Below are positions 1-12,469 of a DNA stretch of 64,000 bases, piece after piece. Position 1 is the stretch's first letter; every line of letters begins with the position of its first letter. The notes under the pieces are model-generated. The model was not told the DNA's origin. It was given only the letters and a program-made list of their open reading frames with translations, and ran no database searches. The translations under genes were made by a program, and so were the position numbers. This stretch comes from an actinobacterium acMicro-4 (GTDB taxonomy: Bacteria > Actinomycetota > Actinomycetes > Actinomycetales > Microbacteriaceae): NCBI GenBank assembly GCA_000754445.1, contig JNSD01000002.1:124001-188000 (forward strand), written 5' to 3'.

Positions 1-786
<786 letters not shown>

Positions 787-800
787 TCAACGCCCCTACC

Positions 801-1427
801 CTACGAGATTAGCAGGGTCGCAGAGGCTCCAGCGCGGGCCGCCTCGAAACGCTTGGCGACATTTCCCCAATCGACGATGTTCCAAAACGCCTTCACATAG
901 TCCGCTTTGACGTTCTGGTAATCCAGGTAGAAGGCGTGCTCCCACATGTCGAGCTGCAGAAGGGGAATCGTTCCCTGGGCGGTGTTTCCCTGCTGGTCAA
1001 AGAGCTGCTGAATAATCAGACGCTTGCCCACCGGGTCAAAGGACAGCACTCCCCAGCCCGACCCCTGAATACCCATCGAGGCGGCCGTGAAATGGGCCTG
1101 GAACTTGTCGAAGGATCCAAAGAACTCATCGATTGCGGCAGAGAGTTCCCCCTCCGGTGCTCCCCCCGAATTTGGCGCAAGGTTGGTCCAGAAAATGGAG
1201 TGGTTGATGTGTCCGCCGAGGTGGAAAGCGAGATCCTTCTCTAGACGATTGATGTTGGCAAAATTGCCTGTCTCTCTTGCCTCATCGAGCCCAGCGAGAG
1301 CATTGTTCGCTCCATCGACGTAGGCTTTGTGATGCTTGGAGTGATGAAGTTCCATAATTCGAGCGCTGATATGAGGCTCGAGGGCAGCGTAGTCATAGGC
1401 CAGATCCGGCAATACGTAGGGAGACAT
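801..1427 (-). CDS. sodA: Superoxide dismutase (Fe/Mn family)
   Basis: 208 aa; LPDLAYDYAALEPHIS, HHSKHHKAYVDGAN, DMWEHAFYLDYQNVKADYVKAFWNIVDW are Fe/Mn-SOD motifs. Confidence 0.96.
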   Translation of the reverse strand: MSPYVLPDLAYDYAALEPHISARIMELHHSKHHKAYVDGANNALAGLDEARETGNFANINRLEKDLAFHLGGHINHSIFWTNLAPNSGGAPEGELSAAIDEFFGSFDKFQAHFTAASMGIQGSGWGVLSFDPVGKRLIIQQLFDQQGNTAQGTIPLLQLDMWEHAFYLDYQNVKADYVKAFWNIVDWGNVAKRFEAARAGASATLLIS

Positions 1428-1486
1428 AGCGTCCTTCTGTGGTTTGATGTGAGTTCAGTCTAAAGGGCTGGGTTACACCGTGTCTG

Positions 1487-2479
1487 TCACAGCCCCTCAA
1501 GACCCTCAGGGACACTGGCCATAGTTGCTGGAATCCCCGCGTCTTCAGCCTTCTTATCGGCCATTGCGAGCAAGCGTCTAATCCGCCCAGCGACAGCGTC
1601 TTTTGTGAGTGGCGGATCTGCGTGGTGGCCAAGCTCATCGAGGCTGGCGTCGCGGAAGGACAGCCGCAACCTGCCCGCGTAGAGAAGATGATCCGGAATC
1701 TCGGGCCCCAGAATCTCCAACGCTCGTTCGACCCGCGCGCAGGCAGCAACAGCGGCCTGCGCTGATCGCCGAAGATTCGCATCATCAAAGTTCACCAGGC
1801 GGTTCGCGGTCGCCCTGACCTCTCTGCGCTCGCGGAGCTTCTCCCACTCCGACACCGCGCCAGGGGCGCCCATTGTCGTCAACAGATCGCTGATTGCGTC
1901 ACCATCACGGACCATGATTCGGTGTGCCATGCGAACCTCACGGGCTTTGGACGCCACGCCCAAGCGCTGCCCAATGCCGACCATGGCCATAGCGGCTTCA
2001 GCGCTCGGAGCAACAATTTCGATTGCAGCAGAGCGTCCCGGTTCGCTAATGCTCCCGCTTGCGAGAAAAGCACCACGCCAGATTGCCGCTAAGTCAGTGA
2101 CAGGTGACGTGGTGAGTTTGTTGGGCAAGCCTCGTACCGGGCGCTTCTTGGCGTCGAGCAGCCCTGTTTGGCGTGCGAGCGTCTCGCCACCCTGCCGGAC
2201 TCTCACGACATAGACCGGGTGGCTTCGATTGCCGGAGGGCTGCATCACCGCCGCGTCGGTGGCCATGCCAAAGAGGTCGCGGATGTCGCGCCGGACGCGC
2301 TTGGCGGCTTCGAGATGGTCCAGCTCAACCTCAACGGCGATATTGCCCGAGATTACGTGGAGCCCACCTGCGAAGCGAAGAATGGTTGAGAGCTCTGCGT
2401 GGCGCTGGGAGGTGTGCTCTGGTGTGACTGTGACGAGTTCGTCTTTGACAGAAACCGTGAGCGAGTGCATGACTACCAA
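1487..2479 (-). CDS. whiA: DNA-binding protein WhiA
   Basis: 330 aa; [10 protein letters not shown] start, LAGLIDADG-like N domain and C-terminal helix-turn-helix ([36 protein letters not shown]). Confidence 0.95.
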   Translation of the reverse strand: MVVMHSLTVSVKDELVTVTPEHTSQRHAELSTILRFAGGLHVISGNIAVEVELDHLEAAKRVRRDIRDLFGMATDAAVMQPSGNRSHPVYVVRVRQGGETLARQTGLLDAKKRPVRGLPNKLTTSPVTDLAAIWRGAFLASGSISEPGRSAAIEIVAPSAEAAMAMVGIGQRLGVASKAREVRMAHRIMVRDGDAISDLLTTMGAPGAVSEWEKLRERREVRATANRLVNFDDANLRRSAQAAVAACARVERALEILGPEIPDHLLYAGRLRLSFRDASLDELGHHADPPLTKDAVAGRIRRLLAMADKKAEDAGIPATMASVPEGLEGL

Positions 2480-2482
2480 TAC

Positions 2483-3364
2483 CTATTCGCGGCCCAAGTC
2501 CCGATGTTTCAGCGTGACCTGAATATCTGGGTGCTGGCTTAAGTGTGTGAAAAGCGCTTCAGCCATCGCTACCGAGCGATGCCTACCACCGGTACACCCT
2601 ATCGCAAGGGTCGCGAAAGTCTTGTTCTCCCCCTGGTAGCCCTTCAGCACAGTCTCCAAGGACTTCTCGAAGTTCGCAAGGAACTCGACAGCGAGGGGGT
2701 GCCCGGTGACATACTGGGACACATCGGAGTCCTGGCCGGACTGGTGGCGCAATGACTCGTCCCAGTAGGGGTTTGGTAGGAACCTCATATCCGCGACCAT
2801 GTCCACATCCGAGGGCAAACCGTATTTGTATCCAAAACTCATGACGGTCAGGCGAATCTTGGCGTCCCCGGGCTCGCCGTAGACGCTCGCCACGGCCGTG
2901 GAGAGTTGGTGGATATTCATTCCCGTCGTGTCGATGACCAGGTCGCTACGCTCGCGAATCTCCTGCATCAGAGTGCGCTCGGCAGTGATTCCATCCAGCA
3001 GCGTGCCCTCCCCCTGGAGCGGATGAGGCCTGCGCACCTGCTCGAAGCGCTTAACAAGTTGCTCATCGGTGGCATCCAGAAACATCACCTGCACGTGCGA
3101 ATCTTTCGAGAGCTCAACGATGACATCGCGCGCGTCACCAAACATCGTCCCACCCCTAGAGTCCATAACAGCCGCGACTTTGGGCATACCTGCCGTGGGG
3201 TCCTCAGACAGCGCGACAAGCGGCTTTAACATCTGAGGCGGAAGGTTATCCACCACATACCAACCGTGGTCTTCCAGCGAATTGGCAGCCGTCGAGCGCC
3301 CAGCCCCCGACATTCCGGTGACAATCAGGACCGCTTTGTCGGCTGGGTCGGAGGGGGCCATCAT
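2483..3364 (-). CDS. rapZ: RNase adapter protein RapZ / nucleotide-binding YvcJ family
   Basis: 293 aa; VTGMSGAGRSTAANSLEDHGWYVVDNLPP P-loop region and C-terminal AIGCTGGRHRSVAMAE motif. Confidence 0.95.
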   Translation of the reverse strand: MMAPSDPADKAVLIVTGMSGAGRSTAANSLEDHGWYVVDNLPPQMLKPLVALSEDPTAGMPKVAAVMDSRGGTMFGDARDVIVELSKDSHVQVMFLDATDEQLVKRFEQVRRPHPLQGEGTLLDGITAERTLMQEIRERSDLVIDTTGMNIHQLSTAVASVYGEPGDAKIRLTVMSFGYKYGLPSDVDMVADMRFLPNPYWDESLRHQSGQDSDVSQYVTGHPLAVEFLANFEKSLETVLKGYQGENKTFATLAIGCTGGRHRSVAMAEALFTHLSQHPDIQVTLKHRDLGRE

Positions 3365-5256
3365 GTCCTCGAGGGTAGGGATGTCTTCATGCTAGCGCCG
3401 GCAACCTCCGGATTCCCGAAGTGCGCGACGATGGTGTCGGCGACCCGAGGCCCTACCCCCTCCACCTCAAGGAGCTGATCTCGGGAAGCCTTCTTCACCC
3501 GGGTGACCGACCCAAAGTGTCGTAACAGGCTCTTGACTGTGGTCGGCCCAACGCCGTCAATGTCTGAGAGCTCGGACCCCAGCACACGAGCGCGGGTGCT
3601 GCGTTGATAGCGCAGTGCAACCCGGTGCGCTTCGTCTCGAACGCGCTGGAGCAGAAACATCCCATCACTCGAGCGCGGGAGAATGACGGGGTAGGCAGCA
3701 CCCGGCATCCACACCTCTTCAAGTTTCTTGGCCAGGCCGCAGACCGGGATATCGATGCCTGCCTCCTCAAGTGCTCGCTTGGCAGCGTTGACCTGGGGAA
3801 GCCCACCATCGATTACCAGGAGGCCGGGTGGGTACGAAAAGCCCTTGCGTTCGGATTCGCCTTCCTCGGGTGGTGCCGTCAACCGCTGGAGGCGGCGAGA
3901 CACGACCTGCCAAATTGCTTCCGTGTCGTCCCGTGCGTTGCTGATGGCAAACTTGCGGTAGTGCTCGCGCCTGGGAATGCCATCCTCAAAAACCACCATC
4001 GAGGCAACCGGGTTGTCCCCTCCCAAATGCGATACATCAAAGCACTCAATGCGCAAAGGGGCCTCGGGAAGTGCGAGGGCGTTGTGAATCTCCGCTAGTG
4101 CGCGGGAGCGGGCCTGCGGGTCAGTCGTCTTGGAGCCGACATAGCTCTGCAGAGTGTGTTCGGCGTTGATGGCGACAGTGCGCTGCAACTCTGCTAGCTC
4201 TCCGCGCTGGGCAACCCGGAGAGACACCTTTCCGGAGAGCCCGGCATCAGCGCGTAGCGCCGAGAGTTGCTCTTCCCACCCGTCGGAGAGGACTGGAAGG
4301 TTCGGAACAACCACAACTCGGGCGGGTGGGGAGGCCTCGAATCCGTCACGGAGGATGAGCTCGACAAGGTTCTCCTCCAGCGCGCCCTCCAGAATGAAGC
4401 CCTGTGATGAGCGAATGCGCCCGCTCCTCACCCGGAACACATGAGCTGCTGACACCAGTGCTTCCCCCGCCACTGCGAAGATGTCTGCATCGACGTCCTC
4501 GCCTAACACCATGGTGTTCTTCATCAGGATGGTGTTGATCGCATCGACTCGGTCACGAAGTTTGGCGGCGCGTTCGAAGTCAAGCGCATCAGCTGCAACC
4601 CGCATGGATTCCTGCAACTCCCGGACCACTCCAGAGTCATGACCCTCCATAAAAGACGCCAACGACAGGGCGAGAGCCTTGTGATCTGGCTGACTCACGC
4701 GGCTGACACAGGGGGCAGCGCATTTGCCGATATCGCCGAGCAAGCAGGGCCTCCCGGCCCTCTGAGCCTTGGTGTACACGGTGTCTGAACAGGAGCGCAC
4801 GGGGAACGCCTTGAGGATGGTGGAGAGCGTGTCACGCAGCGCTCCTGCTGTGTGAAAGGGACCAAAATACCTCGCACCTTTGATGCCCTTCTTCCGTGCC
4901 AAGAACACCCGTGGGACACTCTCAGACACGGTCAGCACCAGGTAGGGGTAGGACTTGTCGTCCCGGAATCGCACATTGAACTCGGGCGAGAACTCTTTGA
5001 TCCAGAGAAACTCAAGCTGCAGCGCCTGCCTCTCTGTGGGCACTAGCGTCCAATCGAGCGACTGCGCGGAGTCAACCATGCGTCGGGTTCGCTCGTGGAG
5101 TTTGCCGGGTTCCTGAAAGTAGCTGGTCAGGCGCGACCGGAGGTTCTTGGCCTTTCCTACGTAAATGACGGTGCCCCTCGCGTTCATAAAGCGATAGACA
5201 CCCGGTGATTGGGGGATATCACCGGTTCGGGGTTGCCAGGAGTGCCGAGGGGTCAT
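3361..5256 (-). CDS. uvrC: Excinuclease ABC subunit C
   Basis: 631 aa; GIY-YIG start (PGVYRFMNARGTVIYVGKAKNLRSRL), UVR motif, RNase H-like IECFDVSHLGG, C-terminal helix-hairpin-helix. Confidence 0.97.
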   Translation of the reverse strand: MTPRHSWQPRTGDIPQSPGVYRFMNARGTVIYVGKAKNLRSRLTSYFQEPGKLHERTRRMVDSAQSLDWTLVPTERQALQLEFLWIKEFSPEFNVRFRDDKSYPYLVLTVSESVPRVFLARKKGIKGARYFGPFHTAGALRDTLSTILKAFPVRSCSDTVYTKAQRAGRPCLLGDIGKCAAPCVSRVSQPDHKALALSLASFMEGHDSGVVRELQESMRVAADALDFERAAKLRDRVDAINTILMKNTMVLGEDVDADIFAVAGEALVSAAHVFRVRSGRIRSSQGFILEGALEENLVELILRDGFEASPPARVVVVPNLPVLSDGWEEQLSALRADAGLSGKVSLRVAQRGELAELQRTVAINAEHTLQSYVGSKTTDPQARSRALAEIHNALALPEAPLRIECFDVSHLGGDNPVASMVVFEDGIPRREHYRKFAISNARDDTEAIWQVVSRRLQRLTAPPEEGESERKGFSYPPGLLVIDGGLPQVNAAKRALEEAGIDIPVCGLAKKLEEVWMPGAAYPVILPRSSDGMFLLQRVRDEAHRVALRYQRSTRARVLGSELSDIDGVGPTTVKSLLRHFGSVTRVKKASRDQLLEVEGVGPRVADTIVAHFGNPEVAGASMKTSLPSRT

Positions 5257-5258
5257 GG

Positions 5259-8126
5259 CTAGAGGGTGTGAAGCAACTCTTTGAGAAAAGCGCCGGTGTG
5301 CGAAGTCTTGTGTTGGGCAATGGTCTCGGGGGTTCCCTCAACAACGACCTTTCCACCACCGGAGCCACCCTCGGGACCGAGGTCAATGATCCAGTCGGAG
5401 GCACGGATGACATCCAGGTTGTGTTCAATGACCACAACGGTGTTGCCCTTGTCTGCGAGTCCCTGCAGAACGTGAAGGAGCTTCTTGACGTCATGAAAAT
5501 GCAGCCCAGTGGTCGGCTCGTCGAGCACATAGATTGTCCGACCCGTCGAGCGCCGCTGGAGCTCAGTCGCCAACTTTACCCGTTGAGCTTCACCACCGGA
5601 GAGTGTTGTCGCTGACTGACCCAGTCGGACATAGCCAAGCCCCACGTCCACCAGAGTGTCGAGGTAGCGGGCGATACTGCTGATGGGCTCGAAGAACGTC
5701 GCAGCTTCCTCAATGGGCATGTTCAAAACGTCAGCAATGGTCTTGCCCTTGTAGTGGACTTGGAGTGTCTCCCTGTTATACCGGGCACCGTGGCAGACCT
5801 CGCAGTCCACGTAGACATCGGGCAGGAAATTCATTTCAATCGTGATCGTTCCATCACCCGAGCAGTTCTCACAGCGACCACCCTTGACGTTGAAGCTAAA
5901 GCGACCCGGTTGATACCCGCGCATCTTTGACTCGGCGGTCTCGGCAAACAGGGCACGAATCTTGTCGAACACACCGGTGTAGGTTGCGGGGTTGCTCCTC
6001 GGGGTGCGCCCGATGGGGGCCTGGTCGACGTGCACAATCTTGTCAAGCTGCTCAAGCCCCCGAATGCGGGTGTGTTGACCAGGAACATGCCTCGCTCCGT
6101 TGAGAACGTTGGCTAACTGCCGATAGACGATGTCATTGATGAGAGAGGACTTTCCTGAGCCGCTCACGCCAGTCACAGCAACGAACACGCCGAGAGGAAT
6201 CTCGACGTCAATGTTCGCCAAGTTGTTTGCCCTGGCACCCTCGACGCGAATGACTCTGTTCGGGTCTACGACGCGTTTTGGCCGATCCTCCACAACCTGT
6301 GAGCTCTTGTTCAGATATCCCGCCGTGATGGAGCGCTTCTCGGTGTGGAGGGACGCGAGAGACCCCGAGTGGACGACCTCTCCCCCGTGCTCGCCCGCGC
6401 CTGGACCAATGTCAACGACCCAGTCGGCGGTCTCGATTGTTTCTTCATCGTGCTCAACGACGATGAGGGTGTTCCCTAGGTCCCGAAGCTTAATCAAGGT
6501 ATCAATCAGGCGACGATTGTCCCTCTGGTGTAGGCCGATGCTGGGTTCATCCAGAACGTAGAGCACGCCAGTGAGACCCGAACCGATTTGGGTTGCCAGT
6601 CGGATGCGCTGCGCCTCGCCGCCGGAGAGTGAGCCAGCGGCGCGGGACATGCTGAGGTAGTTGAGCCCAACCTCGAGGAGGAACTCCAGGCGCGCTCCAA
6701 TTTCTCGGAGAATCGGCTGCGCGATGGACTGGTCACGCTCCCCCAGTGAGAGCGATGCCATAAAGTCGTGCGCACCCGAAAGGCTCATGGACGCCACTTC
6801 AGATATTGAGCGGCCTCCCACCCGCACGGCAAGAATTTCTGGTTTCAAACGCTGACCGTTGCACGTCCCGCACTCGATTTCCCTCAGATAGTCGGAGAAG
6901 CGTTGCTTGCTCCACTCGCTATCGGTCTCGTGATACTTCCTCTCGATGTAGGGAACAACGCCCTCAAACCCGCTGGAATACTTGACGTCGCGCCCGAAGC
7001 GATTGCGGTAACGAACGGTGAGCTCAAAGTTGTTGCCCTGTAAGACCGCGTCCCTGATTCCTTCGGGGAGCTGAGCCCACGGCGTGTCCAGGGAAAAATC
7101 GAGATCATCCGCCAGGCTCTTCAGGAGATTGCGGAAATAGCCGTAGAGGCCCTTTCCTGGCTGGGTCCAGGGGCGAATCGCTCCCTCGTTGATGCTGAGC
7201 TCGTCATCCCCAATGACCATCGCCGGGTCCACCGCCATCGTGAACCCGAGACCCGAACACGCCGGGCACGCTCCAAAGGGTGAGTTGAACGAAAAGGTGC
7301 GAGGTTCAATCTCTGACAGCGCAACCGCGCAACCGGTAGGGCAACTGAGTCGTTCACTGAAGGTCTGGGTGCTCTCTGGCCCGTCGTCGTCAACAGCGTT
7401 AATCATGACGGTGCCGTCTGCGAGTTTCAAGGCGGTCTCCAGCGAATCCGTCAGTCTGCCCAGAATGTCGGCGCCCATCACCAGGCGGTCAACGACGACT
7501 TCGATGTCGTGTTTCTTTGTCTTCTGGAGAGCTGGAGCCTCGGATAGTGAAACGACAATGCCATCGATTCGTGCTCTGGCGAAACCCTGCGAGTTCAGCG
7601 AACGCAAGAGATCTTGGAACTCGCCTTTGCGTCCAGCCACAACGGGCGCGAGAATCTGGAACCGCCAACCTTCAGGGCGGCCCATGATGGTGTCCGCGAT
7701 GGTTTGCACGCTCTGCCTCGCTATCGGCGAATCGCAGTTCACGCAGTGCGCAATTCCCGTCCTGGCCCAGAGCAACCGCAGATAGTCATAAATCTCGGTG
7801 ATTGTCCCCACGGTGCTTCGCGGGTTTCGGTTCGTTGACTTTTGGTCAATGGACACCGCGGGCGAGAGACCCTCGATGACGTCCACATCGGGTCTATCCA
7901 CCTGACCAAGAAACTGCCTGGCGTAGGCAGACAACGACTCGACGTAGCGCCGTTGGCCCTCTGCAAAGATCGTGTCGAAAGCCAGCGAAGACTTGCCAGA
8001 ACCGGACAAACCGGTGAATACCACCAGTGAATCTCTTGGAATTACCAGGTCGACGTTCTTGAGATTGTGGACACGTGCCCCCTTGACGGTGAGCACGGAG
8101 CTCGACTTCGGTTTCTGGATAGGCAC
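5259..8126 (-). CDS. uvrA: Excinuclease ABC subunit A
   Basis: 955 aa; two ABC ATPase modules ([28 protein letters not shown]), zinc-finger cysteines, LSGGEAQR signatures. Confidence 0.98.
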   Translation of the reverse strand: MPIQKPKSSSVLTVKGARVHNLKNVDLVIPRDSLVVFTGLSGSGKSSLAFDTIFAEGQRRYVESLSAYARQFLGQVDRPDVDVIEGLSPAVSIDQKSTNRNPRSTVGTITEIYDYLRLLWARTGIAHCVNCDSPIARQSVQTIADTIMGRPEGWRFQILAPVVAGRKGEFQDLLRSLNSQGFARARIDGIVVSLSEAPALQKTKKHDIEVVVDRLVMGADILGRLTDSLETALKLADGTVMINAVDDDGPESTQTFSERLSCPTGCAVALSEIEPRTFSFNSPFGACPACSGLGFTMAVDPAMVIGDDELSINEGAIRPWTQPGKGLYGYFRNLLKSLADDLDFSLDTPWAQLPEGIRDAVLQGNNFELTVRYRNRFGRDVKYSSGFEGVVPYIERKYHETDSEWSKQRFSDYLREIECGTCNGQRLKPEILAVRVGGRSISEVASMSLSGAHDFMASLSLGERDQSIAQPILREIGARLEFLLEVGLNYLSMSRAAGSLSGGEAQRIRLATQIGSGLTGVLYVLDEPSIGLHQRDNRRLIDTLIKLRDLGNTLIVVEHDEETIETADWVVDIGPGAGEHGGEVVHSGSLASLHTEKRSITAGYLNKSSQVVEDRPKRVVDPNRVIRVEGARANNLANIDVEIPLGVFVAVTGVSGSGKSSLINDIVYRQLANVLNGARHVPGQHTRIRGLEQLDKIVHVDQAPIGRTPRSNPATYTGVFDKIRALFAETAESKMRGYQPGRFSFNVKGGRCENCSGDGTITIEMNFLPDVYVDCEVCHGARYNRETLQVHYKGKTIADVLNMPIEEAATFFEPISSIARYLDTLVDVGLGYVRLGQSATTLSGGEAQRVKLATELQRRSTGRTIYVLDEPTTGLHFHDVKKLLHVLQGLADKGNTVVVIEHNLDVIRASDWIIDLGPEGGSGGGKVVVEGTPETIAQHKTSHTGAFLKELLHTL

Positions 8127-8174
8127 GACTCTCAGTCTAGGCAGTGCGCTGTGCCTATCCTGCGAGAGCGGGGG

Positions 8175-10226
8175 CTAGCCGGTTGCGTCAGTGAGTTGCC
8201 GGAGCTCCCGCTTAAGGTCGACAACCTCGTCTCGGAGTTTTCCCGCCAGCTCGAATTTTAGTTCAGAGGACGCCTGCATCATCTGGGCCGTCACAGTCGC
8301 GATGAGTCCTGCGAGCTCGTCGGCGCCCCCACGCAACTCGGTGGGGCGATGGAACCCTTCCCCAGCACTTCCCGCCACCTGACCAATCAGTGCCTGCGTA
8401 TCGGCCTGCTCTCTGGCGAGCACCGAGGTGATATCTGCAATTTTTTTCCTCAGCGGGGTCGGGTCTATGTTGTTGGCCCGGTTGTACTCAACCTGGAGCG
8501 CGCGACGTCGATCGGTTTCGGAGATGGCAAAGGCCATCGACTTAGTAATCGTTGACGCATACATGTGGACCTCGCCTGAGACATTACGGGCCGCTCTACC
8601 AATCGTCTGAATGAGGGAGGTTGAGGAGCGGAGAAAGCCCTCCTTGTCTGCGTCCAGAATCGCGACGAGGGAGACTTCGGGCAGGTCAAGACCCTCCCTC
8701 AGCAGATTGATGCCCACCAGCACGTCAAACACACCAGCACGCAACTCCGTCAAGAGCTCGACGCGTCGGAGCGTGTCGACATCGGAATGTAGATAGCGAA
8801 CCTTGACGCCCGCCTCATCGAGATAATCGGTCAGGTCTTCGGACATTTTCTTCGTCAGCGTCGTCACGAGAACCCTCTCGTTGCGCTCGACACGACGCCG
8901 AATCGACTCGAGAAGATCATCAATTTGGCCCTCAACCGGCTTGACCACAATCTGGGGGTCAATGAGGCCGGTGGGCCGAATAATCTGCTCGACAACCCCG
9001 TCTGAGACCCCGAGCTCATAGGGTCCAGGCGTCGCAGAGAGATACATCTTCTGACCGGTTCGCCCCAAGAACTCATCGAAACGCAGCGGTCTGTTGTCCA
9101 TGGCGCTCGGAAGCCTGAAGCCATGCTCGACGAGCGTGCGCTTACGAGAGGCGTCACCTTCATACATGCCGCCAATTTGGGGGACTGTGACGTGGGACTC
9201 GTCGATGACGGTCAAGAAATCTTCGGGGAAGTAATCGAGAAGACAGTTCGGCGCTTCGCCGGGTTGGCGGCCATCAATGTGCCGGGAATAGTTCTCGATT
9301 CCCGAGCAGAAGCCAAGCTGCTCGATCATCTCGAGGTCGTAGGTCGTGCGCATCCGCAGACGCTGAGCTTCAAGGAGCTTTCCGGCTGTCTCCAGTTCAC
9401 CGACGCGTTCCTCCAGCTCTGCTCTAATCCCCAAGACCGCTCGCTTCATGGTCTCCGGTGAGGCAGCATAGTGGGTTGCCGGGAATACGCTGACCGTCTC
9501 CAATGACTCGATGGTGCTTCCGGTAAGGGGATGAAGCGAGGCTAGAGACTCAATCTCATCGCCAAACATGTCAATCCGAAGTGCGAGTTCTTCATAGACC
9601 GGAATGATCTCGATAGTGTCGCCCCTCACCCGAAAGGTGCCCCGCTCAAAGGCGATGTCATTGCGTTCATACTGCATCTGCACGAACGCCTTGATCAGCG
9701 CTTCGCGCGAGATTCGCTGCCCTATCTGCAGGGGAACCATGGCCTCGAAGTAGTCTTCCGGCGCACCGAGGCCATAGATACACGACACCGTGGAGACCAC
9801 GACGACGTCGCGGCGGCTCAGCAGCGCGTTCGTAGTGGAGTGGCGAAGGCGCTCAACTTCGGCGTTAACGGAACTGTCTTTTTCGATGAAGGTGTCTGTT
9901 TGGGGCACATAGGCCTCTGGTTGGTAGTAGTCGTAATACGACACGAAATACTCGACCGCATTGTGGGGAAGCATCTCTCGCAGCTCAGTAGCCAACTGAG
10001 CTGCCAAGGTCTTGTTGTGGGCCAACACCAGGGTGGGGCGCTGAAGGCGCTCGATCAACCAGGCTGTGGTGGCAGACTTGCCCGTGCCCGTTGCTCCCAG
10101 AAGCACCACGTCGGCTTCTCCGGCCAGAAATCTGTGCTCGAGTTCGTCCAGGGCCTTCGGCTGGTCACCGCTCGGGGTGTAGTCGCTGACGACCTCAAAA
10201 GGCCGGAAGGCGCGACGTGAATCCAT
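8175..10226 (-). CDS. uvrB: Excinuclease ABC subunit B
   Basis: 683 aa; Walker [17 protein letters not shown], beta-hairpin [22 protein letters not shown]-terminal UVR domain. Confidence 0.98.
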   Translation of the reverse strand: MDSRRAFRPFEVVSDYTPSGDQPKALDELEHRFLAGEADVVLLGATGTGKSATTAWLIERLQRPTLVLAHNKTLAAQLATELREMLPHNAVEYFVSYYDYYQPEAYVPQTDTFIEKDSSVNAEVERLRHSTTNALLSRRDVVVVSTVSCIYGLGAPEDYFEAMVPLQIGQRISREALIKAFVQMQYERNDIAFERGTFRVRGDTIEIIPVYEELALRIDMFGDEIESLASLHPLTGSTIESLETVSVFPATHYAASPETMKRAVLGIRAELEERVGELETAGKLLEAQRLRMRTTYDLEMIEQLGFCSGIENYSRHIDGRQPGEAPNCLLDYFPEDFLTVIDESHVTVPQIGGMYEGDASRKRTLVEHGFRLPSAMDNRPLRFDEFLGRTGQKMYLSATPGPYELGVSDGVVEQIIRPTGLIDPQIVVKPVEGQIDDLLESIRRRVERNERVLVTTLTKKMSEDLTDYLDEAGVKVRYLHSDVDTLRRVELLTELRAGVFDVLVGINLLREGLDLPEVSLVAILDADKEGFLRSSTSLIQTIGRAARNVSGEVHMYASTITKSMAFAISETDRRRALQVEYNRANNIDPTPLRKKIADITSVLAREQADTQALIGQVAGSAGEGFHRPTELRGGADELAGLIATVTAQMMQASSELKFELAGKLRDEVVDLKRELRQLTDATG

Positions 10227-10235
10227 GCACCAAGC

Positions 10236-10886
10236 CTAGGGCGCGAGGGTTGTGTACCGAGCTTGCGCTTCGACCAGTCGATCTGGCCAGCACTCCGCGA
10301 GCACACGGTAGAGAACGCGTGCTCTGGCAACAGTGTCGTCCTCTGTTCCACTGGCGTCAATGACGATGTCGGCCAGTGCCAACCTCTCTTCATCTGAACC
10401 TTGCGCAGCAACCCTCGCCGCCGCCTCAGCGTCGCTGAGCGCGCGGTGTTCTCGGAGTCGTCGCTTGCGTTCGTCGGTGGGCGCATGGACTACCACGACA
10501 AGGTCAAATTCCTCGGCGCGAGCCGACTCCGTAAGCAAAGGAATGGCATACACCAAGACTCGACCGGGCGCCGCAACGCTTGCGTGACTAAACGCACTTC
10601 TGGAGAGCTCCTGGACAACGGGATGAACGATGAGCTCAAGGTCACCTCGGGCAACAGGGTCGGAGAACACAATGGCGCCAAGCGCAGCCCTATCGAGCTC
10701 CCCCGATGCGTCAATGACTGTTTTCCCAAATCGGGCCTCTATGGCCGCCAGTGCTCGTCCTCCGCGCTGCACTGCTTGCCGGGCTAGAACATCGGCATCA
10801 ACAACGAGGGCCCCCAGCTGCTCCAGAACCGCTGTCACGGTACTTTTGCCGGCAGCGATTCCGCCGGTGAGAGCAACAATGGGCAT
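10236..10886 (-). CDS. coaE: Dephospho-CoA kinase
   Basis: 216 aa; MPIVALTGGIAAGKST P-loop, DADVLAR motif, directly downstream of rpsA as in many Actinobacteria. Confidence 0.95.
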   Translation of the reverse strand: MPIVALTGGIAAGKSTVTAVLEQLGALVVDADVLARQAVQRGGRALAAIEARFGKTVIDASGELDRAALGAIVFSDPVARGDLELIVHPVVQELSRSAFSHASVAAPGRVLVYAIPLLTESARAEEFDLVVVVHAPTDERKRRLREHRALSDAEAAARVAAQGSDEERLALADIVIDASGTEDDTVARARVLYRVLAECWPDRLVEAQARYTTLAP

Positions 10887-10915
10887 AGCGAGAGCCTAGC
10901 GAGCTGCTAACGCAG

Positions 10916-10944
10916 TATGGCCTTGCTTCAGAAGCAAGGCCATA
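10916..10944 (-). terminator. Perfect 14-bp inverted repeat after rpsA (candidate U-tract-less terminator)
   Basis: tatggccttgcttc-a-gaagcaaggccata: perfect 14-nt arms, in the short gap between the rpsA stop (10959) and coaE start (10886). No T-run follows on the minus strand. Confidence 0.7.
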
Positions 10945-10958
10945 CCGTGACGAGAGAT

Positions 10959-12419
10959 TTACTCTTCGTCGACGAGCTTGTCGCGCAGGGCGGACAGACC
11001 TTCGTCGTCTGCCAGAGTGCCGACACTGTCCTCGACTACGGACATGGGGACCTCGGTGTCCTCGGCATTGGCACGCTCAACGGGCTCGATAACAATCGAG
11101 TTCATGTGGGCGACCTGAGCCTTGTGGGCTTCCCAACGGGCTTGGGCGTCGGCGTACTGCTTCTCCCACACCTTGCGCTGGTCATCAAAACCATCGAGCC
11201 ACTCGCCAGTCTCGACGTTAAAGCCAGCGGGGTAGGTGTAGTTGCCCTTGTCGTCATACTCGGTCGGCATGCCGTAGAGGGCAGGATCAAACTCAGAGCC
11301 CTCGGGGTCGACACCCTCATTGGCCTGCTTGATTGACAGAGAAATACGGCGACGTTCCAGATCGATGTCAATGATTTTCACGAATACCTGGTCACCGGTG
11401 GCGACAACTTGTTCAGCGAGCTCGATGTGCTTGTCAGAAATCTCCGAGATGTGCACAAGTCCCTCGATGCCATCTGCAACACGGACGAACGCTCCGAAGG
11501 GAACCAGCTTCGTCACTGCACCGGGAGCAATCTGGCCAATGGCGTGGGTTCTCGCGAACACCTGCCAGGGGTCTTCCTGCGTTGCCTTGAGAGACAGCGA
11601 AACGCGCTCGCGATCCATGTCGACCTCGAGGACCTCGACAGTCACTTCCTGGCCAACCTCGACAACCTCGCTGGCGTGCTCAATGTGCTTCCAGCTCAGT
11701 TCAGAAACGTGCACGAGCCCGTCAACGCCACCGAGGTCCACGAAGGCACCAAAGTTCACGATGGAGGACACAACCCCCTTGCGGACCTGGCCCTTCTGGA
11801 GACCGTCCAAGAAGCTGGAGCGGTTCTCACTCTGGCTCTGCTCGAGCAGCGCTCGGCGGGAGAGAACCACGTTGTTACGGTTCTTATCGAGCTCGAGAAT
11901 CATCGCCTCGATTTCTTGCCCCAAATAAGGGGTGAGGTCGCGGACGCGACGCAATTCGATGAGAGACGCGGGAAGGAATCCGCGAAGACCAATATCAACG
12001 ATGAGACCACCCTTGACGACCTCGATGACGTGACCCTTGACAACACCTTCGGCCTCTTTGATCTTCTCGACATCTCCCCACGCGCGCTCATACTGCGCGC
12101 GCTTCTTGGACAGGATGAGGCGGCCTTCTTTGTCTTCCTTCTGGAGAACCAAGGCTTCAACAGCGTCACCGACGGAGACGACCTCGGAGGGGTCAATGTC
12201 GTGCTTGATGGAAAGCTCGCGGGACGGGATAACACCCTCGGTTTTGTAGCCGACATCGAGGAGAACTTCATCCCGGTCGATTTTGACGACGATTCCAGAG
12301 ATGAGGTCACCGTCGTTGAAGAATTTGAGTGTTTTCTCGACCTCGGCCAAGAAATCTTCGGCGCTGCCGATGTCGTTAATGGCTATTTGTTTCGGGCTAG
12401 CTGTGGTTGAAGGATTCAT
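10959..12419 (-). CDS. rpsA: 30S ribosomal protein S1
   Basis: 486 aa with four S1 RNA-binding repeats (e.g. GVVSSIVNFGAFVDLGGVDGLVHVSELSWKHI). Confidence 0.98.
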   Translation of the reverse strand: MNPSTTASPKQIAINDIGSAEDFLAEVEKTLKFFNDGDLISGIVVKIDRDEVLLDVGYKTEGVIPSRELSIKHDIDPSEVVSVGDAVEALVLQKEDKEGRLILSKKRAQYERAWGDVEKIKEAEGVVKGHVIEVVKGGLIVDIGLRGFLPASLIELRRVRDLTPYLGQEIEAMILELDKNRNNVVLSRRALLEQSQSENRSSFLDGLQKGQVRKGVVSSIVNFGAFVDLGGVDGLVHVSELSWKHIEHASEVVEVGQEVTVEVLEVDMDRERVSLSLKATQEDPWQVFARTHAIGQIAPGAVTKLVPFGAFVRVADGIEGLVHISEISDKHIELAEQVVATGDQVFVKIIDIDLERRRISLSIKQANEGVDPEGSEFDPALYGMPTEYDDKGNYTYPAGFNVETGEWLDGFDDQRKVWEKQYADAQARWEAHKAQVAHMNSIVIEPVERANAEDTEVPMSVVEDSVGTLADDEGLSALRDKLVDEE

Positions 12420-12469
12420 AGAGTTACGGACAATGGATTTCTACTCGGGTTTGCCAACCGGCGGCGGGC

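Noticed and set aside
11409-12410. 333-aa plus-strand ORF opposite rpsA
   Set aside because: Antisense shadow of S1 repeats; no family resemblance.
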